DNA of 16,362 bases from M3007 sp046155725 (GCA_046155725.1 JBJXFT010000078.1:1-16362), one strand, 5' to 3'; counted from the first letter of the stretch, positions 7,743 to 14,016 are shown. A program made the numbers and translations. The notes: generated by a model from the letters alone, not told the origin.

Positions 7743-10262
7743 TTATTTCACCACCGCCACCTTTTCCTGCCAAGCCGTTCGGCCATCGCTGCTCACCGCC
7801 TGCAGGAAATAAAACCCAGTGGGCAACGTGGCCACATCCAGCACCACTTCGGCGAGCGGTTGGCGTGCTACTTTTTTGCGCAACACTTGGCGGCCCATGC
7901 CGTCGAACACGCCAATTTCCCCTTCAAAAATTTGACCCGGCTCGGTTTTGAACAGCACCACGTTGCGGGCAGGGTTGGGGAAAACACGCGCTTCGAGTGT
8001 GGTGGGCGCGGGGTCGCCCGTTCCCACCAGCGTTTCCAAATCAATGGAATACACGCCGCGCCCGTGGGTGCCCGCGTAGAGTTTGCGGGTGGCTTGTCGG
8101 ATTTTCAAATCCAAAACATACACGGCGGGCATCCCGAGGCCGTAGGGTTTCCAATCAATCTGGTCAGCATCGGAATAAAAAACGCCAATGTCGGTGCCCA
8201 CAAGCAGGTAGTTGGTGAGCGAATCGTAGAGGATGCAGTTCATCGGGACATTGGGGAGGTTGCCCGAAATGTTTTGAAAAGAGAGCCAACCGTTGACGGT
8301 CTTGTATACTTTCCTGCCTGGCGCGTAGCCGCTTTTGGTCACCCACATCTGCTGTGGGTTGGAAGGGTGGATAGCGATGCGCGTGATGTCTTCGGTGGTG
8401 GACACGCTTTTGTTCGTCCAAGTTTGGCCGCCGTCGGTGGTTTTGTACACGCGGTTTTGGCGCGTAGCGACGATGAAATTGGTGTCGCTGGGCGACATGG
8501 CCACATCTCGGAGATCAGCGTCGGCGTTGCCCGTGAGGTTTTCGCTGATTTTGTGGAAATGGTCGCCCCGGTCGAAAGAGCGGAACACGTCTTCAAAAGC
8601 GACGATAAAAGTCTGCGGGTTCTGCGGGTTGAGTATGAATGGCGTGACCCAATCGCCGGAAGGCTCGCCGGGGATGTTGTTGGCTATGTTCACATCGGTC
8701 GCGTAGCCATCGGTGGAGCGGTAAATGTCGTTGCCGCCGTAGTATTCCGTGAAGATGATATTGACGTTCGTGGGGTCAATGATTTGGCACATCGCGTCGC
8801 CGCCGTTGGTGTGCCGCCAGCCGGACTGGATGCGGAGCCAGCCCCCGTTGTCCTGCGAGCCGGCGGCGATTCTGAGTTGGCCGGCTTCGCTCACGGCGAT
8901 GCGGTAGAATTGGGCGATGGCGAGGCCGTCCGAAAGGTCGGTCCAAGTTTGAGAAGGCTCGTCGTAGCGGTACAGGCCGCCGTCGTTGCAATACCAGAGT
9001 TCGCTGGGGTTGTGCGGGCTGTGCACCAAGTCGTGCGCGTCGGCGTGGACTTCGGCGTGAAAGCCGTCATTGTACCAGTGCGTTATTTTTTCCCAAGTTG
9101 CGCCTTGGTCACTGGAGCGGCTCACCGATACGCCACAGAGGTACACGAGATTGGAGTCGGAAGCCGAGAAGTTGAAAACACCCCAATCGTCTTCTGGTGC
9201 GGCATTGTCGGTGAACGTGCTGCCGCCATCTTTGGAAAGCAAAAATCGCTTGCCGTTGGAAAAGTGTACGCCCAGCCAATCGGTCATGAGCGGGCTGACG
9301 GCCAAGCGGAGGTCGTTCTGCGAGGTTTGAAAATCAGAGATTTGCGCCCAAGTATCGCCGCCGTCGGTGCTTTTCACCACCTGGCTTGTGCCCCAATAAT
9401 CATGGTGCGCGGCGTAAAGCGTGGAGTCGTTGCCGGGGCGGAATTTGATATCCGTGTACTCGCCTGTGCGCAGCGTGGCCCAAGTGTCGCCGCCATCTGT
9501 GGTGCGGCGGATGCCCCGGTTGGTGGCAGCAAAAATCACCTGTGGGTTGGCGGACGACATCACCATATTGTAGATGACGTTTTCTTCCGAGAGTTCCCAG
9601 TCCAGCCCCGTGGGCGCCCAAGTATTGCCGCCATCGGTGCTGCGGTACACGCCGAGGTTCCAGTTCCACCAGCCGCCTTTGTCGCCGAGCGAAATGTACA
9701 TCGTTTCCGGCTGTTGGGGGTTTATGAGGATGACGCTGACGGGGAGATAGGGCAGGCCGTCGCCGAGCGGAGCCCAGTTTTGGCCGCCATCGGAGGTTTT
9801 CCAGAGGCCGCCGTCGGGGGTGCCGACGAAGAACGTGAGCGGGTCGGTGGGGTGGAACGCCACGTGCTTCGTGCGGCCCATGCCCCAATAGCCGCCGTTG
9901 GGGTTTTTGGCAGGGCCTTCGCTTTTCCACACGGGCTGGCCGCCCCGGTTTTGCGCGGCGGCGGGAGCGGCGAAGTGTTTTTGGTGGTCGAGCCATTGCG
10001 CCCGCAGGTTGGGGAACGAGCCATCGGCTTGTACGCGGTCGCGCCACCACCATTTCCAGCGCTGGTATTTTACGAACTGGTTGTCCCAGCATTCCGCGTC
10101 AGCGCCTGCATCGTATTCTTCGGCGAAGTAGGCGTCGAGTTGTTGGCAGATTTCGAGATAGTTGCGGGAGCTGATGGGGATGTCCACATCGGGCAGGGTT
10201 TGGGCACTGCCTGCGAAATGGAGCAAAAGGCAAAAGGCAAGAATTGGCAAGAATTTTTTCAT
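7743..10262 (-). CDS. Secreted sortilin/BNR-repeat (beta-propeller) protein with T9SS type A sorting domain
   Basis: This 839-residue protein starts with a clear signal peptide (MKKFLPILAFCLLLHFAGSA). It carries about eight Asp-box motifs: TSDGGQNW, STDGGNTW, TTDGGDTW, STDGGDTW, SKDGGSTF, SSDQGATW, SFDRGDHF and TTDGGQTW. These mark sortilin/VPS10-like or BNR-like beta-propellers. The final ~75 residues, starting VFPNPARNVVLFK and including GVFDGMGRQVL and LPTGFYFLQ, are the T9SS type A sorting domain (Por secretion tail). It should be secreted and anchored at the surface. Asp-boxes are structural, so a glycosidase activity cannot be inferred. The start at 10262 replaces a longer frame because it gives the signal peptide. 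A TATTTTTG -7 element lies 25 nt upstream. Confidence 0.88.
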   Translation of the reverse strand: MKKFLPILAFCLLLHFAGSAQTLPDVDIPISSRNYLEICQQLDAYFAEEYDAGADAECWDNQFVKYQRWKWWWRDRVQADGSFPNLRAQWLDHQKHFAAPAAAQNRGGQPVWKSEGPAKNPNGGYWGMGRTKHVAFHPTDPLTFFVGTPDGGLWKTSDGGQNWAPLGDGLPYLPVSVILINPQQPETMYISLGDKGGWWNWNLGVYRSTDGGNTWAPTGLDWELSEENVIYNMVMSSANPQVIFAATNRGIRRTTDGGDTWATLRTGEYTDIKFRPGNDSTLYAAHHDYWGTSQVVKSTDGGDTWAQISDFQTSQNDLRLAVSPLMTDWLGVHFSNGKRFLLSKDGGSTFTDNAAPEDDWGVFNFSASDSNLVYLCGVSVSRSSDQGATWEKITHWYNDGFHAEVHADAHDLVHSPHNPSELWYCNDGGLYRYDEPSQTWTDLSDGLAIAQFYRIAVSEAGQLRIAAGSQDNGGWLRIQSGWRHTNGGDAMCQIIDPTNVNIIFTEYYGGNDIYRSTDGYATDVNIANNIPGEPSGDWVTPFILNPQNPQTFIVAFEDVFRSFDRGDHFHKISENLTGNADADLRDVAMSPSDTNFIVATRQNRVYKTTDGGQTWTNKSVSTTEDITRIAIHPSNPQQMWVTKSGYAPGRKVYKTVNGWLSFQNISGNLPNVPMNCILYDSLTNYLLVGTDIGVFYSDADQIDWKPYGLGMPAVYVLDLKIRQATRKLYAGTHGRGVYSIDLETLVGTGDPAPTTLEARVFPNPARNVVLFKTEPGQIFEGEIGVFDGMGRQVLRKKVARQPLAEVVLDVATLPTGFYFLQAVSSDGRTAWQEKVAVVK

Positions 10263-10287
10263 GAGAAAGGCAGAAGTTTTTCGTGGG

Positions 10288-10295
10288 CAAAAATA
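10288..10295 (-). promoter_or_regulatory. -7 promoter element of the BNR-repeat gene, fused to the E2 terminator
   Basis: The minus strand reads TATTTTTG, an exact TAnnTTTG match 25 nt before the ATG at 10262. Its first two bases are the last two of the 21-bp hairpin at 10294-10338, and its T-run is the U-tract of that hairpin. The -33 region falls inside the hairpin. Confidence 0.6.
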
Positions 10296-10338
10296 GCAAA
10301 GCGGCCATTTTGCAATTTGCAAAATGGCCGCTTTGCTA
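10288..10338 (-). terminator. Perfect 21-bp hairpin plus T-run: terminator of the E2 gene
   Basis: Positions 10294-10314 and 10318-10338 are exact reverse complements (core GCAAAGCGGCCATTTTGC) around a 3-nt loop. On the minus strand the stem is followed by five T residues, the layout of an intrinsic terminator for E2 transcripts. E2 ends 175 nt upstream. On the plus strand no T-run follows. A binding site for a dimeric regulator of the next gene is an alternative or additional role. Confidence 0.7.
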
Positions 10339-10400
10339 CTAAGAAGCCAAATGAACCACCGTCAATGCCCGTTCTGCAAGCAGTGCTGGGGCTTTCCTCG

Positions 10401-10417
10401 CCCTTCGGCTCGAAGGG
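10401..10417. repeat. 7-bp inverted repeat downstream of E2
   Basis: CCCTTCG and CGAAGGG form a perfect stem with a 3-nt loop. It is one of three palindromes packed into the 250-nt space between the E2 and BNR-repeat genes. Confidence 0.6.
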
Positions 10418-10428
10418 CGACCCGACGC

Positions 10429-10463
10429 TACGTTTACTAAACCTCCAAGGTTTAGTAAACGTA
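10429..10463. repeat. 16-bp perfect palindrome with 3-nt loop
   Basis: Arms TACGTTTACTAAACCT (10429-10444) and its exact complement (10448-10463) surround CCA. No T-run follows on either side, so it is not an ordinary terminator. The AAACCTCCAAGGTTT core looks like an interspersed intergenic palindrome. Confidence 0.75.
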
Positions 10464-10512
10464 TGCTCCGTCAGCGCTGGCGAAAGGTTTCGGATAGGTC
10501 CCAAGCGTCTCG

Positions 10513-11805
10513 TCACAGCCACGCCACAAACGGCTCTTCCAGAATCCGTTTCAACTCCACGAGGAACCGGGCTGCGTCGCCGCCATTGATGACGCGGTGG
10601 TCCCAGCCGATGGTCATGGGCATCATCAGGCGCGGCTCGAAGGCTTTGCTGGCCTCGTCCCACACGGGTTCCATCTGCGCGGCCACGATGCTGAGGATGG
10701 CGACCTCCGGCCAGTTCACGATGGAAATCATGTTGGTGCCGCCAATGCCGCCGATGTTCGAGATCGTGAATGTGCCGCCCACCAAGTCGTTCATCGTAAT
10801 CTTTCCGCCTTTGGTGCGGGCGCCGATGTCGGCCAAATCCACCGAGAGTTGGGTCAGGTTTTTTTGGTCGGCGTGTTTGATGTTCGGCACATACAGCCCC
10901 GCTGGCGTGTCCACCGCGATGCCGATGTTGATGTATTTTTTGAGTATCACCTCGTTGGTTTCCACGTCGAGGCTGGCATTGAACTGCGGCATCCGGCGCA
11001 GCAGCACAGACACGGCTTTGGTCAGGATGGCCGTCATGGTGAGGCTTCCTCCGGCGGTTTTCACCTGCTCTTTGTACTGCTGGCGCAGTGCTTCGAGGCG
11101 GGTGATGTCGGCCTTTTCAGAAATCCAAGCATGGGGGATGGTGTGCGTGGAATACGACATCGCTTCGGCGGTTTTCACGCCCACGTTGGTTTGGGCCTTG
11201 CGCTCGGTTTCTCCGAATTTGGAAAAATCGGGCAGGGTTTTCCGCGCCAAACCGCTCCCGCTCATGGCCGAACCACCACCCATGTCCAATTTCCTTTTGA
11301 CAAAATCCACCACGTCTTTGTACGAAATGCGGCTCGCGCCATCGGCGGGCTGCAAGTCCGAGAGGTTCACGCCGAGTTCTTTGGCGCGTTTGCGGGCAAG
11401 CGGGGAAGTACGGAGGGTAGGGGCAGTGGCAGTAGCAGTGGCAGTTGGCAGGGGGGCAGGGGCTGCTTCTGCCACTGCCTCACTGCCAACTGCCACTGCC
11501 CCACTGCCCACTGCCACTGCCTCACTGCCAACTGCTACTGCCCCACTGCCCACTGCCGCTGCCTCACTGCCACTGGCCTTGAGCCGGAGGACGAGCGTTC
11601 CCTCGCTGACCTCGTCGCCTTTTTTGACCAAGATTTCTTCCACCACGCCTTCGGCGTCAATGGGCATCTCGGCGTCCACCTTGTCGGTGCCGACCACGAG
11701 CACGATTTGTTCGAGCGCGACCTTGTCGCCGGGCTTTACCAATATTTCGGTGACTTTGCCACTCACGCCGTCGCCGAGCGAAGGGAGTTTGTATTCGTGG
11801 AGCAT
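10513..11805 (-). CDS. 2-oxo-acid dehydrogenase complex E2 (dihydrolipoyl acyltransferase)
   Basis: This 430-residue protein is the acyltransferase core of a pyruvate or branched-chain 2-oxo-acid dehydrogenase complex. Residues 1-77 form one lipoyl domain with the lipoylated K42 in GTDKVDAEMP. Residues 131-171 are the peripheral subunit-binding domain (SPLARKRAKELGV). Residues ~210-430 are the catalytic domain, with TFTISNIGGIGGT at 345-357 and DHRVINGGDAARF at 402-414. H403 is the catalytic His; the usual Asp at 407 is Asn, a variant known in other E2 proteins. The linker at 79-130 is a low-complexity Gly/Ser/Ala/Val stretch made by a DNA tandem repeat. The TDKVD form resembles branched-chain E2, but the substrate is not certain. 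No E1 or E3 gene is adjacent. The start MLHEYKLPSLGDG fits the family. Confidence 0.9.
   Translation of the reverse strand: MLHEYKLPSLGDGVSGKVTEILVKPGDKVALEQIVLVVGTDKVDAEMPIDAEGVVEEILVKKGDEVSEGTLVLRLKASGSEAAAVGSGAVAVGSEAVAVGSGAVAVGSEAVAEAAPAPLPTATATATAPTLRTSPLARKRAKELGVNLSDLQPADGASRISYKDVVDFVKRKLDMGGGSAMSGSGLARKTLPDFSKFGETERKAQTNVGVKTAEAMSYSTHTIPHAWISEKADITRLEALRQQYKEQVKTAGGSLTMTAILTKAVSVLLRRMPQFNASLDVETNEVILKKYINIGIAVDTPAGLYVPNIKHADQKNLTQLSVDLADIGARTKGGKITMNDLVGGTFTISNIGGIGGTNMISIVNWPEVAILSIVAAQMEPVWDEASKAFEPRLMMPMTIGWDHRVINGGDAARFLVELKRILEEPFVAWL
11422..11575 (-). repeat. GGCAGT-type tandem repeats with foldback in the E2 linker
   Basis: The plus strand carries GGCAGTGGCAGTAGCAGT-like copies at 11422-11451. 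About 110 nt of the opposite orientation (CACTGCC/CAACTGCC words) follow at ~11465-11575. A 17-nt segment at 11435-11451 is the exact reverse complement of 11483-11499, so the mRNA could form a long hairpin. The repeat encodes the repeated VGSEAVAVGSGAVA linker of E2. Confidence 0.8.
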
Positions 11806-11913
11806 ACGCTGCTTTGCTGTGTTTTTTCTTGAAAAATAGTGGGCAAAGATGCAGCGAGTTGCTGGGAAAGTTGCTGCCGAAGGCTTAGAAATTGACAGCC
11901 GCACAATTTTTCA

Positions 11914-12003
11914 ACCCACGATTTCAATCGTGGGTCTTAGCGGGAAACATCAATTTTTGAAACCGATTTATCGGTTTTCATCTCCAAACGGTTAAAACCG
12001 TTT
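11914..12003. repeat. Cluster of three short perfect palindromes
   Basis: The first is ACCCACGATT-TC-AATCGTGGGT (11914-11935). The second is AAACCGAT-TT-ATCGGTTT (11960-11977). The third is AAACGGTT-AA-AACCGTTT (11986-12003). Each has 8-10 bp arms and a 2-nt centre. The second sequence recurs twice at 12609-12661, on the other side of the remnant element. Confidence 0.85.
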
Positions 12004-12028
12004 CATTAAAAAGCGATTACTGAACTTG

Positions 12029-12585
12029 CCCACGATTTTAATACGGCTTTTGCACCGCGCCTCAAAGGGCGAAAACGGCTGAAAAGCGGTTGTTTTTCGG
12101 GGGTATTCCACAAGTTCTTTGACATATTGGTTAACCCGAGGCCGCCCCTTGGCCTCTGGCGAGGGGTCAAAGGTGCTGAGTGGAGCAAGCAGGGTTTTCG
12201 CGCCGTGCCCTAATGGGCGAGCGGCTGAAGGAGTTGCTCGAAAAGTTTGTCGAGCGGCGCCCCCTGTTGGCATTTCAGGTGGACGAACTCGATCAAAGCC
12301 ATCAAGCCCTCCATTTGGGTCAGCCTTCGCAAAAAAGGCGGTGTGCCGTTGGGCTCCAAGCCGAGCCGCTGTCGAAGCATGGACAGGAGTTCTGGGTCGT
12401 GGGCAGTCCGTTTAAGCATCGTGTAGGCGAGCGAACCAATCGTTGTTTTCCAAAATCGGAGATGTTCTGGTTGGCGCAATAGGCGTAGTGGGTCTGCTCC
12501 GCGCCCTTGAAATACACGGTGGTCTTGAAGAGCTGGGCGTCGCCACCGAAAAATCGGTGCAAAAGCCGTAATTCAGTCGTGGGTG
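12029..12585. mobile_element. Small element with ~29-bp imperfect terminal inverted repeats (insertion-element remnant)
   Basis: The left end (12029-12057) begins CCCACGA and ends ACGGCTTTTGCACCG. The right end (12557-12585) is its reverse complement, with 22 fixed matches (7 outer, 15 inner) and a variable middle of 7 nt. The 557-nt interior holds a decayed reading frame on the minus strand but no recognisable transposase motif. No clear target-site duplication is seen. The palindromes of similar sequence on both sides could instead make this a composite of interspersed repeats. Active transposition is not claimed. Confidence 0.5.
12210..12562 (-). pseudogene. Decayed reading frame inside the inverted-repeat element
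   Basis: One minus-strand frame reads HRFFGGDAQLFKTTVYFKGA then EQTHYAYCANQNISDF before turning implausible. A second frame reads FWKTTIGSLAYTMLKRTAHD and PFLRRLTQMEGLMALIEFVH and stops at 12210. The two join well at the shared Phe codon near 12446, which suggests one frameshift in an older gene of at least ~115 codons. I do not recognise the family; a transposase or accessory protein of the surrounding element is possible. There is no good start codon or promoter. It could also be chance open frames. Confidence 0.35.
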
Positions 12586-12600
12586 TGGGAGAAAGCGAAA

Positions 12601-12669
12601 CTCAGGCCAAACCGATTTATCGGTTTTGGGGCTTTTCCCGATAAAAACCGATAAATCGGTTGGCCTCAG
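12601..12669. repeat. Nested inverted repeat of the ACCGATTTATCGGT palindrome
   Basis: The left arm 12601-12627 (CTCAGGCCAAACCGATTTAT continuing CGGTTTT) and the right arm 12644-12669 are reverse complements with one mismatch and one indel. Each arm also contains the short palindrome ACCGAT-TT-ATCGGT, so the region can fold as one long hairpin or as two small ones. Confidence 0.8.
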
Positions 12670-12690
12670 GTTGCTATTCCATCTGACCCA

Positions 12691-12706
12691 TCCCGACTCG
12701 TCGGGA
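12691..12706. repeat. 7-bp palindrome TCCCGAC-TC-GTCGGGA
   Basis: A perfect inverted repeat with a 2-nt centre, flanked by an outer ACCCA/TGGGT pair. It is in the same style as the other palindromes of this intergenic stretch. Confidence 0.65.
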
Positions 12707-12750
12707 AAGTCGTGGGTTGAAATCGGAAGGCTGTTGAAATCGGTTGCTTG

Positions 12751-12785
12751 TATTGCCGGGGTGACTTTAAGTCACCCCGGCAATA
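12751..12785. repeat. 17-bp perfect palindrome with a single central base
   Basis: TATTGCCGGGGTGACTT at 12751-12767 is followed by one T and its exact reverse complement to 12785. No T-run follows. It sits 20 nt before the putative nadC -7 element, so it overlaps the region where the -33 box should be. Confidence 0.85.
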
Positions 12786-12804
12786 GCTCTGGAATAATTT
12801 TTAG

Positions 12805-12812
12805 TAGTTTTG
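12805..12812 (+). promoter_or_regulatory. -7 promoter element of nadC
   Basis: TAGTTTTG matches TAnnTTTG exactly. It would start transcription near 12818-12820, giving a leader of ~127 nt that contains the whole heptamer array. No other consensus match is seen between it and the nadC ATG. Confidence 0.5.
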
Positions 12813-12850
12813 CCAGAAAAATAGGCAGAACCCTCAAGCATCCCACCACC

Positions 12851-12941
12851 GTTCAAAGTTCATCGTTCCGCGTTCATTGTTCATCGTTCCGCGTTCATAG
12901 TTCATAGTTCATAGTTCATACTTCTGCGTTCATAGTTCCTA
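12851..12941 (+). repeat. Array of 13 tandem heptanucleotides immediately before nadC
   Basis: The 91 nt divide exactly into 13 units of 7 nt. The types are GTTCATA (five copies), GTTCATC (two), GTTCCGC (two), and single GTTCAAA, GTTCATT, CTTCTGC and GTTCCTA. The phase is kept throughout, and the array ends 5 nt (AAAAA) before the nadC ATG at 12947. It resembles short tandemly repeated repetitive sequences known from cyanobacteria and other bacteria. Confidence 0.9.
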
Positions 12942-12946
12942 AAAAA

Positions 12947-13810
12947 ATGCGTCCAACACAAATCACCGACCAGCACATCCAAGACTTCATCGTCGCAGGC
13001 CTCCACGAAGACATCCGCGAAGGCGACCACACCTCGCTGGCTATCATCCCCGCCGACAGCCGAAGCCACGCCGTGCTAAAAATCAAAGACTACGGCGTAC
13101 TGGCCGGAGTGGAACTCGCCCAACACATATTCCAACACCTCGACCCCAGCGCCACACTCTCCGTTCAAAAAACCGACGGCACCGATGTCATCTACGGCCA
13201 AACAGCCTTCGAGCTGGAAGCCAACACCCGCGCCCTCCTCCAAGCCGAACGGCTCGTGCTCAACACCATGCAGCGCATGAGCGGCATCGCCACCCTCAGC
13301 AGCCGGTTCGCATTCGAAGTCGGCGACCTCCCCGTCAAAGTTTTGGACACCCGCAAGACCACCCCCCTCATCCGCTTTCTGGAAAAATGGGCTGTCAAAA
13401 TCGGTGGCTGCGAAAACTACCGTTGGGGCCTCTACGATTGGATGATGATCAAAGACAACCACGTGGACGCGGCGGGCGGCATCGGCCCGGCCATCGAGCG
13501 CGCCCACGCCTACCAAAAAGAAAAAGGGCTGAGCCTCCACATCACCGTCGAAGTCCGCAACCTCGTCGAACTCGAAGAAGTGATCGCCGCCGGCGGCATC
13601 ACCCGCGTCATGTTCGACAACTTTGAAATCCCGATCCTCCACGAAGCAGTCGCCATCGTCGGTGGCCGTTTCGAGACCGAAGCCTCCGGCGGCATCACCA
13701 TTTTCAACGTCCGCAAATACGCCCAGTCCGGAGTCAACTACGTCTCCGCCGGCGCGCTCACCCACTCCGCCCAACCGCTTGACTTGAGCCTCAAGATTGT
13801 GAGAGGGTGA
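12947..13810 (+). CDS. nadC: Nicotinate-nucleotide pyrophosphorylase (carboxylating)
   Basis: This 287-residue cytoplasmic enzyme makes nicotinate mononucleotide, CO2 and pyrophosphate from quinolinate and PRPP in de novo NAD synthesis. Motifs in order are GLHEDIREGDHTS (18-30), ERLVLNTMQRMSGIAT (101-116), DTRKTTPLIRFLEKWAVKIG (134-153), IKDNH (168-172), VEVRN (201-205), VMFDN (221-225), TEASGGIT (244-251) and VSAGALTHSA (266-275). Length and order fit the family. The segment GGCENYRWGL (153-162) has Tyr where many members have GGxNHR with His. The gene starts 5 nt after a heptamer array, without a Shine-Dalgarno, and its stop lies in another tandem repeat. No nadA or nadB gene is nearby. Confidence 0.95.
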   Translation: MRPTQITDQHIQDFIVAGLHEDIREGDHTSLAIIPADSRSHAVLKIKDYGVLAGVELAQHIFQHLDPSATLSVQKTDGTDVIYGQTAFELEANTRALLQAERLVLNTMQRMSGIATLSSRFAFEVGDLPVKVLDTRKTTPLIRFLEKWAVKIGGCENYRWGLYDWMMIKDNHVDAAGGIGPAIERAHAYQKEKGLSLHITVEVRNLVELEEVIAAGGITRVMFDNFEIPILHEAVAIVGGRFETEASGGITIFNVRKYAQSGVNYVSAGALTHSAQPLDLSLKIVRG

Positions 13811-13839
13811 GAGACGTGAGAAGGTGAGAGATGTGAGAG
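13799..13839 (+). repeat. GTGAGAG tandem repeat overlapping the nadC stop codon
   Basis: Five units begin with GTGAGAG or GTGAGAA, spaced 8 or 9 nt: GTGAGAGG, GTGAGAGAC, GTGAGAAG, GTGAGAGAT, GTGAGAG. The nadC stop codon TGA (13808-13810) lies within the second unit, so the last nadC codons are part of the repeat. Confidence 0.8.
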
Positions 13840-13849
13840 CCGCTTTCAT

Positions 13850-13975
13850 TAGACCTCTTGCGAAAGCATAGCGTGTCCTTCTGAGCAAACCTCTCGTAAG
13901 ACATTCTCACTCGGATTCTTCGCTGCGCTCAGAATGACACGATTCGTTTGCGGGGTGACTTTCGCAAGAAGTCTA
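13850..13975. mobile_element. MITE-like element with 17-bp terminal inverted repeats
   Basis: TAGACCTCTTGCGAAAG at 13850-13866 and its complement at 13959-13975 differ at one position. If the ends are taken at AGAC/GTCT, ATT flanks both sides (13848-13850 and 13975-13977), as a 3-bp target duplication would. The interior has no coding capacity and carries a repeat-like segment (GGATTCTTCGCTGCGCTCAG). The end sequence resembles IS5-type termini from memory, which I cannot verify. It lies between nadC and the ABA4-like gene. Confidence 0.6.
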
Positions 13976-14016
13976 TTAAAACCCCGGCGGGAGCGAGTGG
14001 CATTGTCGCATTCCCC

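Larger units (their letters stand above)
11806..12946. other. Gene-poor 1.1 kb region of palindromes, a TIR-bounded remnant element and the nadC leader
   Basis: No intact conserved gene is visible. From left to right it holds the E2 upstream region, with a weak TATTTTTC (11838-11831) and CATCTTTG (11851-11844) on the minus strand. Next come three palindromes (11914-12003) and a 557-nt element with terminal inverted repeats and a decayed reading frame (12029-12585). After that are nested palindromes (12601-12785), a TAGTTTTG promoter element (12805-12812) and a heptamer tandem array (12851-12941). Short open frames in the region have no recognisable protein features. Confidence 0.7.

Noticed and set aside
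7860..10589. 909-codon plus-strand open frame opposite the BNR-repeat gene
   Set aside because: Its length follows from codon bias of the real minus-strand gene; the sense protein has a signal peptide, Asp-boxes and a T9SS tail, while this one has no motif.
10597..11832. 411-codon plus-strand open frame opposite the E2 gene, with a Cys/His repeat (CHCPTAHCHC)
   Set aside because: The apparent metal-binding repeat is only the antisense translation of the GGCAGT tandem repeat; the E2 domains on the other strand are unambiguous.
12851..12941. Heptamer array considered as a CRISPR array
   Set aside because: Units are 7 nt with no spacers and no cas genes nearby; it is a simple tandem repeat.
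460..13810. A multi-gene defence or biosynthetic island
   Set aside because: Adjacent genes have unrelated functions, mixed strands and separate promoters; only the toxin-antitoxin pair is a clear operon.
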